Source: Lyngbya sp. CCAP 1446/10 (GTDB lineage: Bacteria > Cyanobacteriota > Cyanobacteriia > Cyanobacteriales > Microcoleaceae). Taken from it: a DNA stretch of 64,000 bases. The notes beneath the pieces are model-generated. The model worked only from the letters and a program-made list of their open reading frames with translations. It made no database searches and was not told the DNA's origin. The stretch is from assembly GCF_026130175.1 (NCBI RefSeq), contig NZ_JAIGNI010000156.1, positions 1-64,000 of the forward strand. Direction: 5' to 3'. The position numbers and the translations under genes were made by a program. Below are positions 28,225 to 36,907 of the stretch, piece after piece (the first letter of the stretch is position 1; every line of letters starts with the position of its first letter).

Positions 28225-29214
28225 CTAGAGTTCCAGCGTGTCAAAAATGTCACGTAAAATCTGGGCGGAATGAATAAGCTGTTGTTGCTCCGTGTCGTTG
28301 AGGGTAAGATTGAGCGTCTTAACGACACCTTTTTCATTCACAACAGAGGGCAGGCTGAGACAAACATCGCGAAGGCCGTAGAAGTCATTCACCAGTGAAC
28401 TAACCGTCAGGATGCGTTCTTGTCCGTGCAGGATAGCTTTAACAATTTCAGTCGTCGCCAGTCCAATAGCGTAGGAAGTAGAGCCTTTGCGTTTGAGGAT
28501 TTCGTAGCCAGCGTTTTTAACGCGATCGAAAATCTCCTGTAGTGCAGCGTTGTCAAGTGCTGGGTTATCTTCTCGGTCATAAAGAGACATTCCGGCAACA
28601 TTTACCTTGCTCCAGACGGGGACTTCACTGTCGCCATGTTCGCCAATGATGTAAGCATGAACGCTGCGCGGATCGATGCCCATTTTCTGTGCTAGCATGG
28701 TACGAAAACGGGCAGAGTCGAGTACCGTTCCAGAGCCAATTACCCTGGCCGCCGGAAAACCGGAGAGCTTTAGCGTCACGTAAGTCATAATGTCCACCGG
28801 ATTGCTGACAATCAGCAGGGTGGCATTGGGGCAGTGTTTGACGACATCTGGGATGAGGTTCTTAAAAATGGCAACATTGCGGACAACCAAATCCAGGCGG
28901 GTCTCTCCCGGCTTCTGACTGGCTCCTGCGGTAATAATTACCATGTCTGCATTCTGTCCGACATCGGCAACGTTGCCCGCTTTAATATCGACAGGTTCGA
29001 CAAAAGGAACGCCGTGCATCAGATCCATGACTTCTCCCTGAAGCCGCTCTGTCTGAATATCTTGCAGAATCAATTCATCAAAACAGTTTTGGATCATCAT
29101 GGAATAAGCACAGGCCATTCCTACCTGTCCGGCACCAATAATCACACCTTTGCGCGGACGGATGCTGACTTTAGTTTCAGCACTGGGATTGGGTATAAAA
29201 AGGGTTTCAAACAT
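28225..29214 (-). CDS. ldh: L-lactate dehydrogenase
   Basis: NAD-dependent reduction of pyruvate to lactate. 329 aa from the ATG at 29214 (the open frame runs further into repeat DNA, without homology). Features: Rossmann motif [17 protein letters not shown], the substrate-loop segment [18 protein letters not shown], the [11 protein letters not shown] strand and the catalytic His in [13 protein letters not shown]. It lies between a gpm gene and pyruvate-kinase debris, so it once belonged to a lower-glycolysis cluster (inference). In cyanobacteria LDH serves dark fermentation; many strains lack it. Confidence 0.95.
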   Translation of the reverse strand: MFETLFIPNPSAETKVSIRPRKGVIIGAGQVGMACAYSMMIQNCFDELILQDIQTERLQGEVMDLMHGVPFVEPVDIKAGNVADVGQNADMVIITAGASQKPGETRLDLVVRNVAIFKNLIPDVVKHCPNATLLIVSNPVDIMTYVTLKLSGFPAARVIGSGTVLDSARFRTMLAQKMGIDPRSVHAYIIGEHGDSEVPVWSKVNVAGMSLYDREDNPALDNAALQEIFDRVKNAGYEILKRKGSTSYAIGLATTEIVKAILHGQERILTVSSLVNDFYGLRDVCLSLPSVVNEKGVVKTLNLTLNDTEQQQLIHSAQILRDIFDTLEL

Positions 29215-29255
29215 ATTTATTTGGTTGCTGTAAAAGTTTTTAATCGATCGCCCAC

Positions 29256-29468
29256 TAGACAAGATTGCAAAAGTCCTTTTAATCGAATACGGTTCACTTA
29301 ACACTATTTATGCCCCGGAGATCCCCCTAAATCCCCCTTAAGAAGGGGGACTTTGAGAGCTTTCTTGTCCCCCCCTTTTTAAGGGGGGTTAGGGGGGATC
29401 GGTCTTAAGTGAACCGTATTGCCTTTTAATCAACTTGTGGAACGGGCATCTTGCCCGTTCCACAAGTT
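29256..29468. repeat. Inverted-repeat element split by MITE copy B
   Basis: Starts TAGACAAGATTG (29256-29267) like the dnaK-flanking element and continues AAAAGTCCTTTTAATC. After the MITE it resumes with CCTTTTAATCAACTTGTGG. It ends in a strong hairpin, CTTGTGGAACGGGCA (29434-29448) with TGCCCGTTCCACAAG (29452-29466). Confidence 0.7.
29285..29421. mobile_element. MITE copy B (137 bp) with perfect 10-bp target duplication
   Basis: Ends AATACGGTTCACTTAA and TTAAGTGAACCGTATT are perfect 16-bp terminal inverted repeats. Both flanks carry CCTTTTAATC (29275-29284 and 29422-29431). The core matches copy A. It lies about 70 bp upstream of the ldh ATG, core orientation as in copies A and C. Confidence 0.88.
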
Positions 29469-29474
29469 GAGTTA

Positions 29475-29522
29475 TCGATCGCGATATTAATCGTCACTTC
29501 TCAGATTTCCGAGCGAGATATC
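29475..29522 (-). pseudogene. Duplicate of the gpm 3' end
   Basis: About 45 bp (ATCGTCACTTCTCAGATTTC then AGCGAGA-ATCAC) repeat the sequence at 27340-27385, i.e. the last codons (ISRWEI-stop) and 3' flank of the phosphoglycerate mutase gene. The fragment abuts the ABC ATPase remnant. Confidence 0.65.
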
Positions 29523-29803
29523 ACCGCTGTACGATAGCAGCATTGGCTATCAAATGATTATCCACAGGCTGCACTCCTGCATTCGCAGTCAGGGCGATCG
29601 TTCCATCCACTATATAAATCGTTCGCTTCGTCTGCGCCGCTACACTCGCATCATGGGTGACAACTACGATCGTCGTACCCTGTTGATTTAATTCCGTCAG
29701 CAGATCCATAATCTCCTGAGAAGTTTTAGAATCTAATGCGCCCGTCGGCTCATCTGCTAACACCAATGGTGGATGATTTACTAATGCACGGGCGATCGCT
29801 CTT
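29521..29803 (-). pseudogene. ABC transporter ATPase C-terminal fragment (MacB/LolD-like)
   Basis: Encodes [20 protein letters not shown] followed by [20 protein letters not shown] and [12 protein letters not shown]: Walker B, D-loop and switch His of a MacB/LolD-type ATPase, with the usual C-terminal end. The Walker A half is missing. At its 5' side the sequence changes within GCGATCGC to DUF6544 coding sequence in a different frame. No permease is present. Confidence 0.75.
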
Positions 29804-29854
29804 CGGTGCTGATTCCCACAAATCGTCTAGAGAAATTTCTTGGATTTTAGTCAT
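29790..29854 (-). pseudogene. DUF6544 N-terminal fragment joined at a HIP1 site
   Basis: From ATG 29854 the frame encodes [20 protein letters not shown] and RP, matching [15 protein letters not shown] of the gene at 24105. The match runs through GCTCTTCGGTGCTGATTCCC on the plus strand and ends at the GCGATCGC octamer, after which ABC ATPase sequence begins out of frame. Confidence 0.75.
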
Positions 29855-29904
29855 GTTTTGAAAGGTTTGACACTCCCAATGCTCTCAGGGTATGGGATTT
29901 TGGT

Positions 29905-30425
29905 TCAGCGATCGACCTTAACCTGTGCTAATTTCTCGACACAAGCCAAAAGTTTTTGGTTAAAAGAAATACCACGAGAAGGCGCTCTATCTTTTACCAA
30001 ACTCTCTAATACTTGAGTTGCCCAAATAACAGGAACATGAACCGCTTCACAAAGCCAAAGAATTTCTTCTTGGATCTCTGTTAAACGCTGATATCCAATT
30101 TCAACGGCTAAGTCGCCTCTAGCTATCGTCACACCAAACCCTTGCTTACCCGATGTATGAATGATTAATTGTGGTAAATTATGAACTGCGATCGCGGTTT
30201 CAATCTTAGCCATGTTCGCAGGTCTAGATAATCTTCCCTTAGAGCGATTTTCCAATTCTTGTTGGGGTAACTCGATCTTGGCAGGTTGTTGCACAAAAGA
30301 GTAGCCAATAATATCTGCATGAGTAGCGACCCATCATCGATACATACAGGGGTGTTAACTTCCAATAAATCGAGAATTTCGGGAACTGTACAACAGGCTG
30401 ACACGGACTTTGGCAGATACAAGAA
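29905..30425 (-). pseudogene. Pyruvate-kinase-like gene remnant
   Basis: Pieces of the long pyruvate-kinase-family protein in two frames: VPEILDLLEVNTPVCIDDG, then after a gap HADIIGYSFVQQPAKIELPQ, and IARGDLAVEIGYQRLTEIQE with VPVIWATQVLESLVK. The order is right, but about 60 residues are missing between the first and second piece and the C-terminus is cut short. Clearly non-functional. Confidence 0.75.
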
Positions 30426-30433
30426 TCATTTAA

Positions 30434-30540
30434 TACAGGACTTACGCAGAAACCGGGTTTCTGAACGAAAAATCTAGATTTTAGCCGCAAAATCTGGGTC
30501 AGAAACCCGGTTTATTGGGCATGAATGCGTAAGTCCTGTA
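30434..30540. mobile_element. 107-bp MITE with TACAGGACTTACGCA ends
   Basis: Perfect 15-bp terminal inverted repeats (TACAGGACTTACGCA at 30434-30448; TGCGTAAGTCCTGTA at 30526-30540) and an inner AAACCGGGTTTCTG/CAGAAACCCGGTTT stem. The TA ends suit an IS630/Tc1-type target, but this is inference. A degenerate relative is at 16300-16380. Confidence 0.75.
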
Positions 30541-30568
30541 ATAGTTCTGAAGTAGATTAGGCAGCTTC

Positions 30569-30700
30569 TCACTTTTGATCATCTGACATATCTCTATCAA
30601 TTTTCTTTATTTCTCGAAAATCTAAATAGAGCCGAAGACAGGTTGTAAGCATTTCAACGACGGCTGTTGCAAAGGCTAAAATCGCGACGTATTCGAGCAT
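30569..30700 (-). CDS. Small 43-aa membrane protein
   Basis: ATG at 30700 preceded by GGAGAG at 5-6 bases distance, TGA at 30569-30571. The peptide starts MLEYVAILAFATAVVEMLTT and ends in a charged tail (LDFREIKKIDRDMSDDQ), i.e. one N-terminal membrane helix with an amphipathic cytoplasmic tail. It lies 91 bp downstream of the 450-aa gene on the same strand. No family recognised. The good ribosome-binding site and charge distribution argue for a real gene. Confidence 0.5.
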   Translation of the reverse strand: MLEYVAILAFATAVVEMLTTCLRLYLDFREIKKIDRDMSDDQK

Positions 30701-30791
30701 TGGTCTCTCCAGATTGCTTTATAGACTACCTGAAGTGTATTCTCTAGTCAGCGTGGTGGGAATGGAAAAAAACGTCCGACTTTTTCCACCC

Positions 30792-32144
30792 CTATGACAT
30801 ACGGATAGAGCCGATATATCCCGTCTTGCTCATAATTTTAATCAGATCAGCCTGATATTCATCATATGAACCAGGAAAAGTTTGACTGAGCAAATCCTCA
30901 GCCATTTGGTTATATCGCTTTATGACTGGGCTTTTTACTGAATCAAGGGAAACTATATCTGTTTTCGGAGGTTTTTGAACTATTACTTTCTGAGATGACT
31001 CATCACGAGGCCATTGCCTAAGTGCATCTCTCACTCTCTGCTTCTCTACTGGTCCTTGTTGGAGAGACCAAGGACAATTTTTATTCCAGATTTCTTTTAA
31101 TCCACTATTTAACCAGTCCAATATGTCTTTTTCTTTCATCTTCACTGATTTAAGTATTTGATAAGCACTGGAAAAACCCAATGAGTTTATGTTTTTGGAA
31201 TCAATGTCAATGATTTCATCAGATGCTTGACACAAATTTACAAGGCAATCATAGTTCAAATCCATTGCAATCAAATGATAACTCCAGCCATACTTATGCA
31301 TTTGATAAGAGTTATAGGGAAGAGAGAATCTGGCTTGATTCAAATCAGTTCCTTGCTTTTCCCTCAACCTAGTACGGAGAGTATCTATCTTTGCCCATGC
31401 CGACCGCAACTCTTCTGCTGATGCCTCATCTCCAATTATCAAGGCAAGTTCCATTCTTCCTGATTTTTGTCTCAGGAATCGAGCAAATAAATTATCTGAG
31501 ATAGGAAATCGCTCAGGAGCTTTTACGATTTCCTTTTCCTTTATATTTTTCTCTTTCTGAAATTGTCGATGTAATAGATGATAGAGAGACTTTAATGCAA
31601 TTTGTATAGTCAATGACTGAGCAATTTCATTTAGCTCTGATGTACTCCCACCCTTTGCCGTATGAGAACCGACAAGAGGATCTGGCAGACATTCACAAGC
31701 TCTAACTTCTATATAATCAATAATTGCCTCTGGAAACCTTTCTTCTTCAAGTATGTAAACTGAATAAACAAATCCCTGATCTACTTTTGCAAGCTCGGAA
31801 CATTTGATTAGGATGCCGATGGATTCAGGCAGTGGATTCGGACAGTTTTCAAGCTCAATAAAGAAATCATTTTTTAGGGGAAACTTTTCTAAGGCAATCA
31901 ATAATTTCTTAACATCTATCAAGTCCATAAAGCTACTATATGATTCCCAGCTAAAATCTGACAGCAATAATATTGCCGCGTAGAGCTCTCCTATTGGCAT
32001 ACTCAATTGGAGATTCTTCAGAACAAATGACTCTACTTCTTCTTGGTTCGGAATGGAATTGTTTTCAGATATTTCTGAAAAGAGCTTAATACGTAGTCTT
32101 CCTAGTAAGCTTTTTTTAAGATGCTGAATAATTTTTTGGTTCAT
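30792..32144 (-). CDS. Hypothetical 450-aa protein, no recognised family
   Basis: Predicted mostly alpha-helical and soluble, without membrane segments, signal peptide or known catalytic motifs. Recurrent short acidic/Leu-rich helices occur in the first 200 residues; a Lys/Glu-rich linker lies at about 195-205 and a basic Pro-containing stretch at about 395-410. Local base composition is more AT-rich and HIP1-poor than the surrounding DNA (no GCGATCGC seen in the gene), in contrast to neighbours. This suggests recent arrival. It lies between broken genes and an IS remnant, as cargo or defence genes often do (inference). Confidence 0.6.
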   Translation of the reverse strand: MNQKIIQHLKKSLLGRLRIKLFSEISENNSIPNQEEVESFVLKNLQLSMPIGELYAAILLLSDFSWESYSSFMDLIDVKKLLIALEKFPLKNDFFIELENCPNPLPESIGILIKCSELAKVDQGFVYSVYILEEERFPEAIIDYIEVRACECLPDPLVGSHTAKGGSTSELNEIAQSLTIQIALKSLYHLLHRQFQKEKNIKEKEIVKAPERFPISDNLFARFLRQKSGRMELALIIGDEASAEELRSAWAKIDTLRTRLREKQGTDLNQARFSLPYNSYQMHKYGWSYHLIAMDLNYDCLVNLCQASDEIIDIDSKNINSLGFSSAYQILKSVKMKEKDILDWLNSGLKEIWNKNCPWSLQQGPVEKQRVRDALRQWPRDESSQKVIVQKPPKTDIVSLDSVKSPVIKRYNQMAEDLLSQTFPGSYDEYQADLIKIMSKTGYIGSIRMS

Positions 32145-32578
32145 ACAATAATACGATCAAGAATTTTCTTTTCACTTGCAATAACTTTACTCTGCTAATT
32201 CATTGTGTGGTGTCTGGGGGGATTCCTGCAAATACTAAACATGAGTTAAATTATTAGGCTTCAAAGCTTTAGAAGTCCCAACAGAAGATGGGGAAATATC
32301 CATATTTCAAATCAGATGTTACCTGTAACTGCCAGTTCACTTTGAAAATTATGCGGCATAACTAATGATTAGAGAGAAAGTTTCCACTTAATGCGATATC
32401 CACCGCAAAAAAGAGCAACAACGACCCGTGAAAATGCTCAAGCTGATAGCGATAGCGTAACAACGACAATCCTTTGACGGGGTGACAACACGGTCAAAAG
32501 CCTTGTCTGTAGCGCTCTGTGACAATTTAAGGTAAAAAAAGATGGGTCACTTTTGTGAACCAACCCCATTTATTAAAT

Positions 32579-32716
32579 ATGTTACCTCAATTTTACCAAA
32601 TTCAGCTCCAAAAGCAACTAAAGAATACTGAATATCTGACTCTGAAGATTTTGGTATATGTGTTGCAGGCAGATTGTCGTACAATGTCAATGAGATCGCC
32701 TCATCTCTCAGACTAA
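32579..32716 (+). pseudogene. IS4-family transposase, N-terminal fragment
   Basis: A 45-codon frame beginning MLPQFYQIQLQKQLKNTEYL, which is the characteristic start of a cyanobacterial IS4-type transposase, followed by TLKILVYVLQ. After that the homology is lost and a stop follows. No terminal inverted repeats could be paired. It marks a former insertion site near several duplicated gene pieces. Confidence 0.5.
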
Positions 32717-32854
32717 TCTTGGCTGAAGGCAGCTAGCGATCGCTTTAACTGCCGCATCAACTCTATTCTCATTCTGAATGTTTTCGCCCAATATTTTAGC
32801 TTGCTGTTGGACTTATTTTGTCAAAGCGTAGGCGATCGCGATGACTGCCACATC

Positions 32855-32990
32855 GTTTGTTCAAATCAGATAAATTTTTGTGCTTCGGGGGGTGAACCGT
32901 CAGCGTCTCGCCATTCCGCGTAAATCTCAGATTGCCGTTGTGCTCCTCTTCCACGTGGGCGATCGCGCTGAGCGTCGATCGCAACTTTAA
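32855..32990 (-). pseudogene. Internal fragment of the HicA-like/eRF1-like gene
   Basis: Encodes LSAIAHVEEEHNGNLRFTRN and GETLTVHPPKHKNLSD, nearly identical also at DNA level to 25630-25745 of the intact gene. The similarity starts near TTCAAATCAGATAAAT and ends just past a GCGATCGCGCTGAGC sequence. The flanks are unrelated. A recent partial duplicate. Confidence 0.75.
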
Positions 32991-33155
32991 TGGCATTGAT
33001 GGGTAACTTCAAGCGTTCAGCGATCGTCAATTGCACCTTGCGATCGCCTCAACAATAGAAAGTGTGATGATGTCAAAGACATCACAGACTTTCCAGCATT
33101 ATTAACAATCGTTTCGGGCTAAACGCTTCACCTCATTTTATGAAAGGATTTCCAC

Positions 33156-33827
33156 TTAATTCAGCAGCTCGTATTCTCCGCCACGTTCTAATGCACGGCG
33201 GTATGCGGGACGCCCGTGAATGCGATCGAGAAAGCCCATCAGTTTCGGTCGGCTGCTGTCCAACCCTACCTGTGCAGCCGCCGCCTCCAATGGAAAGCTC
33301 ATCTGAATATCGGCTGCGGTGAACTCACTACCAACAAACCATAAGCTTTTCTCAAGTTCTGCTTCTACATAACCCAGATGCAGTGCGATTTGAGGATCAA
33401 TGAACGATTTATTGACGCGAGCCACAATTGACCGCGCGATCGGTCGAGCGAAAAACGGCATCGGACTTGTTTCGATTTGGTTAAAGATTAGCTTCAACAC
33501 TAGCGGGGGCATCGCAGAGCCCTCAGCATAATGCAGCCAGTAGATGTATCGCAACCGTTCCGGCGTGCCAAGCTCTGGAGCGAGTCGTCCGCCACCGTAA
33601 CGGTCAACTAAGTATTCGACGATCGCACCGGATTCAGCCAGAGTCAGCGCACCATCGGTAATCACCGGAGACTTTCCCAGTGGATGCACTGCACGCAGCG
33701 ACGCGGGAGCCAGCATTGTTTTCGGATCGCGCTCGTAGCGCTTGACTTCATACTCTAGGTCGAGTTCCTCTAGCAGCCAGAGCACTCGCTGGGAGCGAGA
33801 GTTGTTCAAGTGGTGGACAGTAATCAT
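33156..33827 (-). CDS. Glutathione S-transferase family protein
   Basis: 223 aa with a thioredoxin-like N-terminal domain (HHLNNSRSQRVLWLLEELDL, then HPLGKSPVITDGALTLAESG for glutathione binding) and an all-helical C-terminal domain (FTAADIQMSFPLEAA, GRPAYRRAL). The Ser in NNSRSQR is at the place of the catalytic Ser/Tyr. GSTs conjugate or reduce electrophiles with glutathione. It stands alone between gene fragments. Confidence 0.9.
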   Translation of the reverse strand: MITVHHLNNSRSQRVLWLLEELDLEYEVKRYERDPKTMLAPASLRAVHPLGKSPVITDGALTLAESGAIVEYLVDRYGGGRLAPELGTPERLRYIYWLHYAEGSAMPPLVLKLIFNQIETSPMPFFARPIARSIVARVNKSFIDPQIALHLGYVEAELEKSLWFVGSEFTAADIQMSFPLEAAAAQVGLDSSRPKLMGFLDRIHGRPAYRRALERGGEYELLN

Positions 33828-33876
33828 GTTTTTCTTCTCAGCTTACCAAAAAATTGATGCGGTGAATTGTGAATGG

Positions 33877-34146
33877 TCAAGAGTGGATGTGTTGATAGAA
33901 AACTCGTTTAACAGTTTCTGCACAGAGGATGTAAAGTCCGACAATTGCTGCCAGCACTAACAGGAATTCGAGCGGCAAAGATTGGAATCCCAGTAAACTT
34001 GCAAGCGGAGTATAGGGAAGAAATAGTGCGATCATGACGATCGCGATCGTTGACATCAACAAATACTTTCCCGGCTTGCTCGCGAGAATCGATTGCCGCG
34101 TCCGAATCACCAGCACAATCATGGATGCAGAAATCACCGATTCCAT
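33877..34146 (-). pseudogene. C-terminal fragment of an MgtA-type P-ATPase
   Basis: Encodes the last about 85 residues (MESVISASMIVLVIRTRQSI through LLGFQSLPLEFLL and VKRVFYQH) of the full-length ATPase at 48785-51301, with few differences at DNA level. The similarity begins around 33887 and ends abruptly at TTCCATA (34146). It has only the last membrane helices and no catalytic part. Confidence 0.85.
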
Positions 34147-34205
34147 AGATTAAAAAACTGATCGTTGCAGTCCACTGAATCCACATCTGACTCACCTGTA
34201 TTTTT

Positions 34206-34312
34206 AACAGTTGACAGTTGACAGTTGACAGTTGACAGCGAAGTTTTTAGGCAGGGGCTTAAATCCCCTGCCTAAAAACAATCCACCTAAAGGTGGGGGC
34301 TTAAATCCCCTG
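34206..34312. repeat. GTTGACA heptamers plus two-hairpin repeat
   Basis: Four to five GTTGACA units (34206-34238) are followed by a perfect stem GTTTTTAGGCAGGGG (34243-34257) with CCCCTGCCTAAAAAC (34265-34279), and then CACCTAAAGGTGGGGGCTTA with a second short stem. A nearly identical copy is at 48590-48710; each copy lies near MgtA-type coding DNA, but on different sides of it. Confidence 0.8.
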
Positions 34313-34408
34313 TGCTTTGATGCTTGTGAAAATAGCTGTATAGATCAACTGGGTATTGTTTGGTTTCTACCGCCTCTGCCAGTGAATTTAGCAGTCGATT
34401 TCGCAGGC

Positions 34409-36907
34409 TCAAGCGGTTCTGATAGAATTTGTTTGGCTCGATCTCCGTGGCATTAAAAGCCGATACGCGAGCAGTTTCACACAGTCATTCAGGATAAACC
34501 ACGCCAGCGCATAGCCCCAAACGAAAAGTGCCCAACCCCAGCCAAGGGGTGTCATAAATACACCATAAACCGCGATTACCGTCGCTATAGCTTGCGTCCC
34601 GAATACTGCCATCAATAAAATGCGTGCAGGACGAATCGACCAAAATGGGCCGCGTGTGCGCGTGAGGAAGATCGTCAGATGTCCCGCTACAGATAGCTTC
34701 AAATACATCAAGGTTTGAATGTGATCGCGATCGAGATGAAAGACACGCTCCCCAAGATAAAACAAGCCGAACGCGGAGATAACCCCGATCACACCCAGCA
34801 CTGTAGAAATCCCTAACACCAAGCGCATATCCCAAGCTTCAGGCTGATTGCGGTACTGCACATTGTCATAGGCGATCGACAAAATAGCACCATCATTAAG
34901 CAATGCCAGAATCACGATCATCACTGCGGTGACTGGGTAAAAGTTAAACACCAAAATCGCCAGGGTCATCAGCAACAATACACGTAGCGTCTCAGCGATG
35001 CGATAGATGGCGTAGCTGTTCATCCGTTGGAAAATGCGGCGACTCTCTTTGATCGCATCAATAATCACTGACAGTCCGGGCGTTGTCAGCACAATCGAAG
35101 CCGCTGCACGCGCCGCGTCTGTTGCACCCGAAACAGCGATGCCGCAATCAGCCTTCTTCAATGCAGGGGCATCATTGACTCCATCCCCCGTCATGCCCAC
35201 AATGTGATTCTGTTTTTGCAGCACATCGACAATGTGGAACTTATGTTCGGGGAACACCTGGGCGAAACCATCCGCTTGTTCGATCGACTGCATGACTGCC
35301 GCAGTTTCTTGCTGCTTTGAATCGCCTAGACTACTCGCATCGAGAATGTTTGTGCCTAGCCCCAACTTCTTAGCGGTTTCTTGGGCGATCGCAATGGCAT
35401 CGCCTGTCACCATCTTGATTTTGATGCCCATCTTGACTGCGCTGGCGATCGTTGATTCAGCATCGTCCCAAGGCGGATCAAACAGCGGTAACACCCCCAT
35501 AAATTGCCATTGATCATCATTCTCCGATCGCGCCACACCTAATGAGCGAAAGCCGCGTTTTGCAAAGTCGTTGACCGCCTTATCAACATCAGGCTTCACC
35601 TGGTCAGCATTCTTTGACAGTGCTAGAATCACCTGTGGCGCGCCTTTCGTCACTTTGAACGTTTTGCCATCCTTGTCTTTTACGGTCGCCTCAGTGCGCT
35701 TGTGAACCGGGTCGAAGGGGGTGAAGTGAACAGTCTTGTAAGTCTTTAATGAATCCTGATCTTTGAGTCCGTCTAGAACAGCGAGATCGATCGTGTCGTT
35801 ATTGTCTGCACTTGATGCCAGTGCGCCATTAAAAATCACTTGATCGGCGGGGATATTGTTGACGCTGAATGGATCGCCCAAAGTCAGCTTGTTCTGGGTC
35901 AGAGTGCCAGTTTTATCCGCGCATAAAACGTCCACACCAGCCAATTCCTCGATCGCCACCAACCGACTAACGATCGCTTTTTTCTGAGAAAGTTTCCGTG
36001 CACCAACTGCCATCGTCACGGATAACACCGTTGGCATCGCCACAGGAATCGAGGCAACAGTCAGCACCAAAGCAAACTGTAACGTTTCGAGGATAGGGTC
36101 ATGACGGAACAGCGCAACAGTAATAATCAACGTCACCAATACAAGCGCGAGGACGATCAGGTAGTTGCCAATCTTGAGCACTGCCTTTTGAAAATGGCTG
36201 TCTGTATGAGCTTCCTGCACCAGTTGCGCCGTCTTGCCGAAATAGGTTTTGCTACCTGTGGCATAAACCAGCGCGTTACTCTCACCCCGACGCACGATCG
36301 AGCCAGAAAATACCGCGTCTCCAGAGTTGCGTGTAGCGGGTAGGGATTCGCCCGTCAGTGTGGACTGATCGATCGACATTGAATCGCCATCCAGCAAGCG
36401 GGCATCGGCTGGCACAATGTTACCCAAGCGAAGCCGAATGACATCGCCCGGAACCAGTTCGCGCGCTGGTAATGTCACCCATTGCCCATCACGTTTCGCC
36501 TGAGTCTGAGTCGCAAGTTTAGCCTTCAAAGCCGCGATCGCATTGCCCGCCTGACGTTCCTCCCAGAAACCGACCACCGCATTGGTCAACAGTAAAAAGA
36601 GAATGATGAAAAAATCTGGCCAGTGTCGCACCACGGCTGACAAAATCACTGCCACTTCGATCATCCACGGAATCGGGCCCCAAAAATAGCTGAGGAATTT
36701 CAAGAGTGGGTTAGTCTTCTTTTCCTCAATCTCATTCGGCCCATTTTCAGTCAAGCGCTTTTTTGCCTCGGCTTTCTGGAGACCATCGGGTGACGACTTT
36801 AATCTTTTCTGCACTTCTGGTAGTGGCAGAGTTTTCAAATCGTCTTTGGCATCGGGCTGCGATTTGGGATCTTTGGGCGCTTTAGGAGCTTTGGTACTGG
36901 GTTTCAT
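34409..36907 (-). CDS. Plasma-membrane proton-efflux P-type ATPase (P3A)
   Basis: 832-aa H+-ATPase of the yeast/plant PMA type. Landmarks: TGES (185-188), phosphorylation site DKTGT with Asp331, KGAPQVIL in the nucleotide domain and GDGVNDAPALKKAD at the hinge. About ten membrane helices; the N-terminal 40 residues are basic and Pro-rich. Such pumps expel H+ using ATP. In cyanobacteria they are uncommon and may compensate acidification in darkness or fermentation (inference). AAGGAA precedes the ATG. GST and PPK2 genes flank it on the same strand. Confidence 0.93.
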   Translation of the reverse strand: MKPSTKAPKAPKDPKSQPDAKDDLKTLPLPEVQKRLKSSPDGLQKAEAKKRLTENGPNEIEEKKTNPLLKFLSYFWGPIPWMIEVAVILSAVVRHWPDFFIILFLLLTNAVVGFWEERQAGNAIAALKAKLATQTQAKRDGQWVTLPARELVPGDVIRLRLGNIVPADARLLDGDSMSIDQSTLTGESLPATRNSGDAVFSGSIVRRGESNALVYATGSKTYFGKTAQLVQEAHTDSHFQKAVLKIGNYLIVLALVLVTLIITVALFRHDPILETLQFALVLTVASIPVAMPTVLSVTMAVGARKLSQKKAIVSRLVAIEELAGVDVLCADKTGTLTQNKLTLGDPFSVNNIPADQVIFNGALASSADNNDTIDLAVLDGLKDQDSLKTYKTVHFTPFDPVHKRTEATVKDKDGKTFKVTKGAPQVILALSKNADQVKPDVDKAVNDFAKRGFRSLGVARSENDDQWQFMGVLPLFDPPWDDAESTIASAVKMGIKIKMVTGDAIAIAQETAKKLGLGTNILDASSLGDSKQQETAAVMQSIEQADGFAQVFPEHKFHIVDVLQKQNHIVGMTGDGVNDAPALKKADCGIAVSGATDAARAAASIVLTTPGLSVIIDAIKESRRIFQRMNSYAIYRIAETLRVLLLMTLAILVFNFYPVTAVMIVILALLNDGAILSIAYDNVQYRNQPEAWDMRLVLGISTVLGVIGVISAFGLFYLGERVFHLDRDHIQTLMYLKLSVAGHLTIFLTRTRGPFWSIRPARILLMAVFGTQAIATVIAVYGVFMTPLGWGWALFVWGYALAWFILNDCVKLLAYRLLMPRRSSQTNSIRTA

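Larger units (their letters stand above)
32145..33155. other. 1-kb degraded region with IS and gene remnants
   Basis: No intact gene. It holds an IS4-type transposase 5' fragment (32579-32716), a fragment of the HicA-like gene (32855-32990), minus-strand traces such as AKILGENIQNENRVDAAVKA around 32740-32810, and a small hairpin TGATGTC/GACATCA at 33074-33090. Nothing was recognised in 32145-32578. Confidence 0.5.

Noticed and set aside
34206-34238. GTTGACA repeats as a second CRISPR-like array
   Set aside because: Unit of 7 bp with no spacers; a simple tandem repeat.
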